Source: an uncultured Bacteroidales bacterium (GTDB lineage: Bacteria > Bacteroidota > Bacteroidia > Bacteroidales > FEN-979). From it: a DNA stretch of 64,000 bases. The stretch lies in assembly GCA_903903985.1 (NCBI GenBank), contig CAIVAT010000145.1, positions 1-64,000 on the forward strand. The letters are read 5' to 3'. Below, piece after piece: positions 63,501 through 64,000 of the stretch (positions are counted from its first letter, which is position 1; every line of letters begins with the position of its first letter). The position numbers and the translations under genes were made by a program. Under the pieces are notes generated by a model, which saw only the letters and a list, made by a program, of their open reading frames with translations, was not told the origin of the DNA and made no database searches.

Positions 63501-64000
63501 AAAAGGAGAAAACCCTCAGGAGCCAAAGCTGCCATTATCCGTGAAAAGGGTGTGAATCGCGATCGTGACATGGCGTGGGCGCTTTACCTCGCCGGTTTCG
63601 ATGTGAAGGATATCCATATGACCGACCTGATCACAGGCCGCGAAAACCTGGAAGATGTCAACATGATTGCCTTTGTTGGCGGATTTTCCAATTCAGATGT
63701 TCTTGGCTCTGCCAAAGGATGGGCAGGCGCATTCCTCTATAATGAACAGGCGAAACGTGCACTTGACAACTTTTTCAAACGCGATGATACCCTGAGCCTT
63801 GGTGTTTGCAATGGCTGCCAGTTGCTTGTGGAACTCGGCCTGATCTATCCGGAACATGAAAAACATCCCTGGATGTCGTGGAATGATTCGCATAAATACG
63901 AGTGTTCCTTCGTTGGGCTTGAAATTCTTGATAACCATGCCGTGATGCTAAAAAGCCTTTCCGGTTCAAAACTCGGCATATGGGTGGCACATGGCGAAGG
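60522..64000 (+). CDS. purL: Phosphoribosylformylglycinamidine synthase, large single-chain form (3' end outside window)
   Basis: From ATG 60522 the frame stays open to the window end (1159 codons; the full enzyme should be near 1230). FGAM synthase uses ATP and glutamine to convert FGAR to FGAM in purine synthesis. Visible are FSQVNSEHCRHKIFNG near residues 179-194, HNFPTTVEPFNGAATGAGGEIRDR near 263-286, SIHDHGAGG near 462-470, and the glutamine amidotransferase part with Cys1096 in LGVCNGCQLL. The catalytic His and Glu lie beyond the edge. Three segments look foreign but in frame: residues about 82-103 (60766-60828), 575-585 (62244-62274) and 898-908 (63214-63246), each coded by word-repeat sequence like that in intergenic tracts. 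Confidence 0.95.
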   Translation, partial: MVIFYKNSEHYYAVDCLEKPGADDLEKLNWLFGGADCIAEPVLKGSFIGPRREMVTPWSTNAVEITQNMGIKGIRRIEEFKSYDLRCMNNGSAVTPHTSRVTPFDPMLQHCYEGLDQEIFHISHTPEPILFIDDISAFNQQQGLSLSDEEVGYLTGLSRKMGRRLTDSEVFGFSQVNSEHCRHKIFNGTFIIDGKEMSESLFDMIRETSKAHPGNLVSAYKDNVAFIMGPEIEQFAPGKQNTADYFSIKDIHSVISLKAETHNFPTTVEPFNGAATGAGGEIRDRMAGGKGSIPLAGTAVYMTSYPRLGQGRSWEATLQVRNWLYQTPEEILIKASNGASDFGNKFGQALICGSVLTFELASDERTYGYDKVIMQAGGVGFAKKEDSLKDDPRADQYIVVLGGDNYRIGMGGGAVSSVATGEYGNAIELNAVQRSNPEMQKRVFNTIRAMTEMDVNPVVSIHDHGAGGHLNSLSELVETTGGTIQIDKLPVGDPTLSFKEIVSNESQERMGLILAEKDLALMQEIAKRERAPIYLVGHTTGDHQLIFEDSREGIRPIDLKLADFFGKPPKTVMTDSSRVTCHSPLIYDKTELQNYLNDVLQLEAVACKDWLTNKVDRAVSGKIAKQQTCGAIQLPLNNTGVVALDYQGKTGIATSLGHAPVAALIDPSAGSRLAIAKALTNLVWAPLTHGLKGVSLSANWMWPCKNAGEDARLYAAVKAVSDFAIELGINIPTGKDSLSMTQKYPGGKLVYSPGTVIISAVGEVLNVKKVVSPNLIPDIDSQLVYIPFSDCGFELGGSSLAQSLNQLGDQVPDVNDAACFSVTFSTLQGLVRSDTIMAGHDVAAGGLITTLLEMAFPVEHIGLDLNLDELARTDINPDRVGDPVRVMFSEKPGVVIQVSNYELQISNYAPLKAIPIGKITRERSLKVKFKDKTYDFDIDKLRDTWFKTSYLLDQKQSGDKLALERFLNYKKQPIQFNFHESFTGSSAQLGVDAKRRKPSGAKAAIIREKGVNRDRDMAWALYLAGFDVKDIHMTDLITGRENLEDVNMIAFVGGFSNSDVLGSAKGWAGAFLYNEQAKRALDNFFKRDDTLSLGVCNGCQLLVELGLIYPEHEKHPWMSWNDSHKYECSFVGLEILDNHAVMLKSLSGSKLGIWVAHGE
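60766..60828. repeat. Word-repeat tract inside purL (first)
   Basis: CTACGATTTACGATGCATGA, then later CACCTCACACGTCACGTGTC: both word classes seen together at 16435-16491 also occur here within the coding frame. Confidence 0.6.
62244..62274. repeat. Word-repeat tract inside purL (second)
   Basis: GATTCATCACGCGTCACATG then CCACTCGCCAC: the GTCAC word class in frame between the first and second synthase halves. Confidence 0.5.
63214..63246. repeat. Word-repeat tract inside purL (third)
   Basis: TTTCAAATTATGAACTACAA then ATTTCGAATTATG: two near-copies of TTTCRAATTATG, encoding VSNYELQISNY. Confidence 0.45.

Overview
This 64 kb window is chromosomal DNA from a member of the Bacteroidota, probably an uncultured Bacteroidales/Marinilabiliales-like lineage. 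The evidence is type IX secretion (T9SS) C-terminal sorting domains of types A and B, a PorP/SprF protein, a TonB-dependent receptor with a carboxypeptidase-regulatory-like N-terminal domain, DUF4271 and DUF4249-like proteins, and promoters of the Bacteroidota form (TAnnTTTG at -7, TTG near -33). Starts are mostly ATG with weak Shine-Dalgarno sequences; mnmA uses TTG. Species cannot be named from the sequence alone.

Layout. 1-600: the N-terminus of a tyrosine integrase (minus strand, cut by the window edge) with a promoter and a perfect dyad operator. 0.6-3.9 kb: cytochrome c maturation genes (ccmC, a 48-residue ccmD-like gene, a CXXXY-type ccmE) and a UbiD-family decarboxylase. 3.9-15.3 kb: TonB receptor, T9SS cargo protein, rocD-arcA (arginine/ornithine), C69 dipeptidase, mnmA, M28 peptidase, GtrA protein. 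15.4-22.6 kb: minus-strand genes, chiefly a tight operon panB-rluA-DUF4271-hemD-rnpA-yidD-S41 protease-cdd. 22.6-36.9 kb: lipoprotein, dnaK, T9SS cargo, unknown secreted proteins, then a 1929-residue PKD-repeat surface protein followed by its PorP/SprF partner. 36.9-46.6 kb: TCA enzymes icd, acn and gltA surrounding a 1529-residue fusion of an acyl-CoA synthetase, a long middle region with a kinase-like stretch, and a GNAT acetyltransferase. 46.6-51.1 kb: SDR / DUF1214 / sulfotransferase / SDR cluster. 51.1-64 kb: nfo, a small cysteine-hydrolase-like secreted protein, tRNA-Pro(GGG), a decayed T9SS tail, serpin, methyltransferase, glycerol-dehydrogenase-like enzyme, an IPTM-CTERM protein, a lipoprotein pseudogene, a receiver-only response regulator, trxB and a truncated purL.

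Beyond the genes, two families of short dispersed sequence stand out. One consists of reiterated 'words' (forms of TTTACGA, GTCACGTGTCAC, GCATTTT, GGGTAACA) placed at gene boundaries. There they supply the start codon of the sulfotransferase gene and the last residues and stop of an SDR gene, and they also appear in frame within purL. The other is a G/C-rich palindromic element (core like CCCCTCCAAGGGGAGGG), mostly intergenic but also in frame inside the ubiD-like gene and an SDR gene. Neither is explained by the annotated features.

The most unusual coding object is the synthetase-GNAT fusion between icd and acn-gltA. Its position suggests, but does not prove, a role linking acyl-CoA or acetylation state to the TCA cycle.
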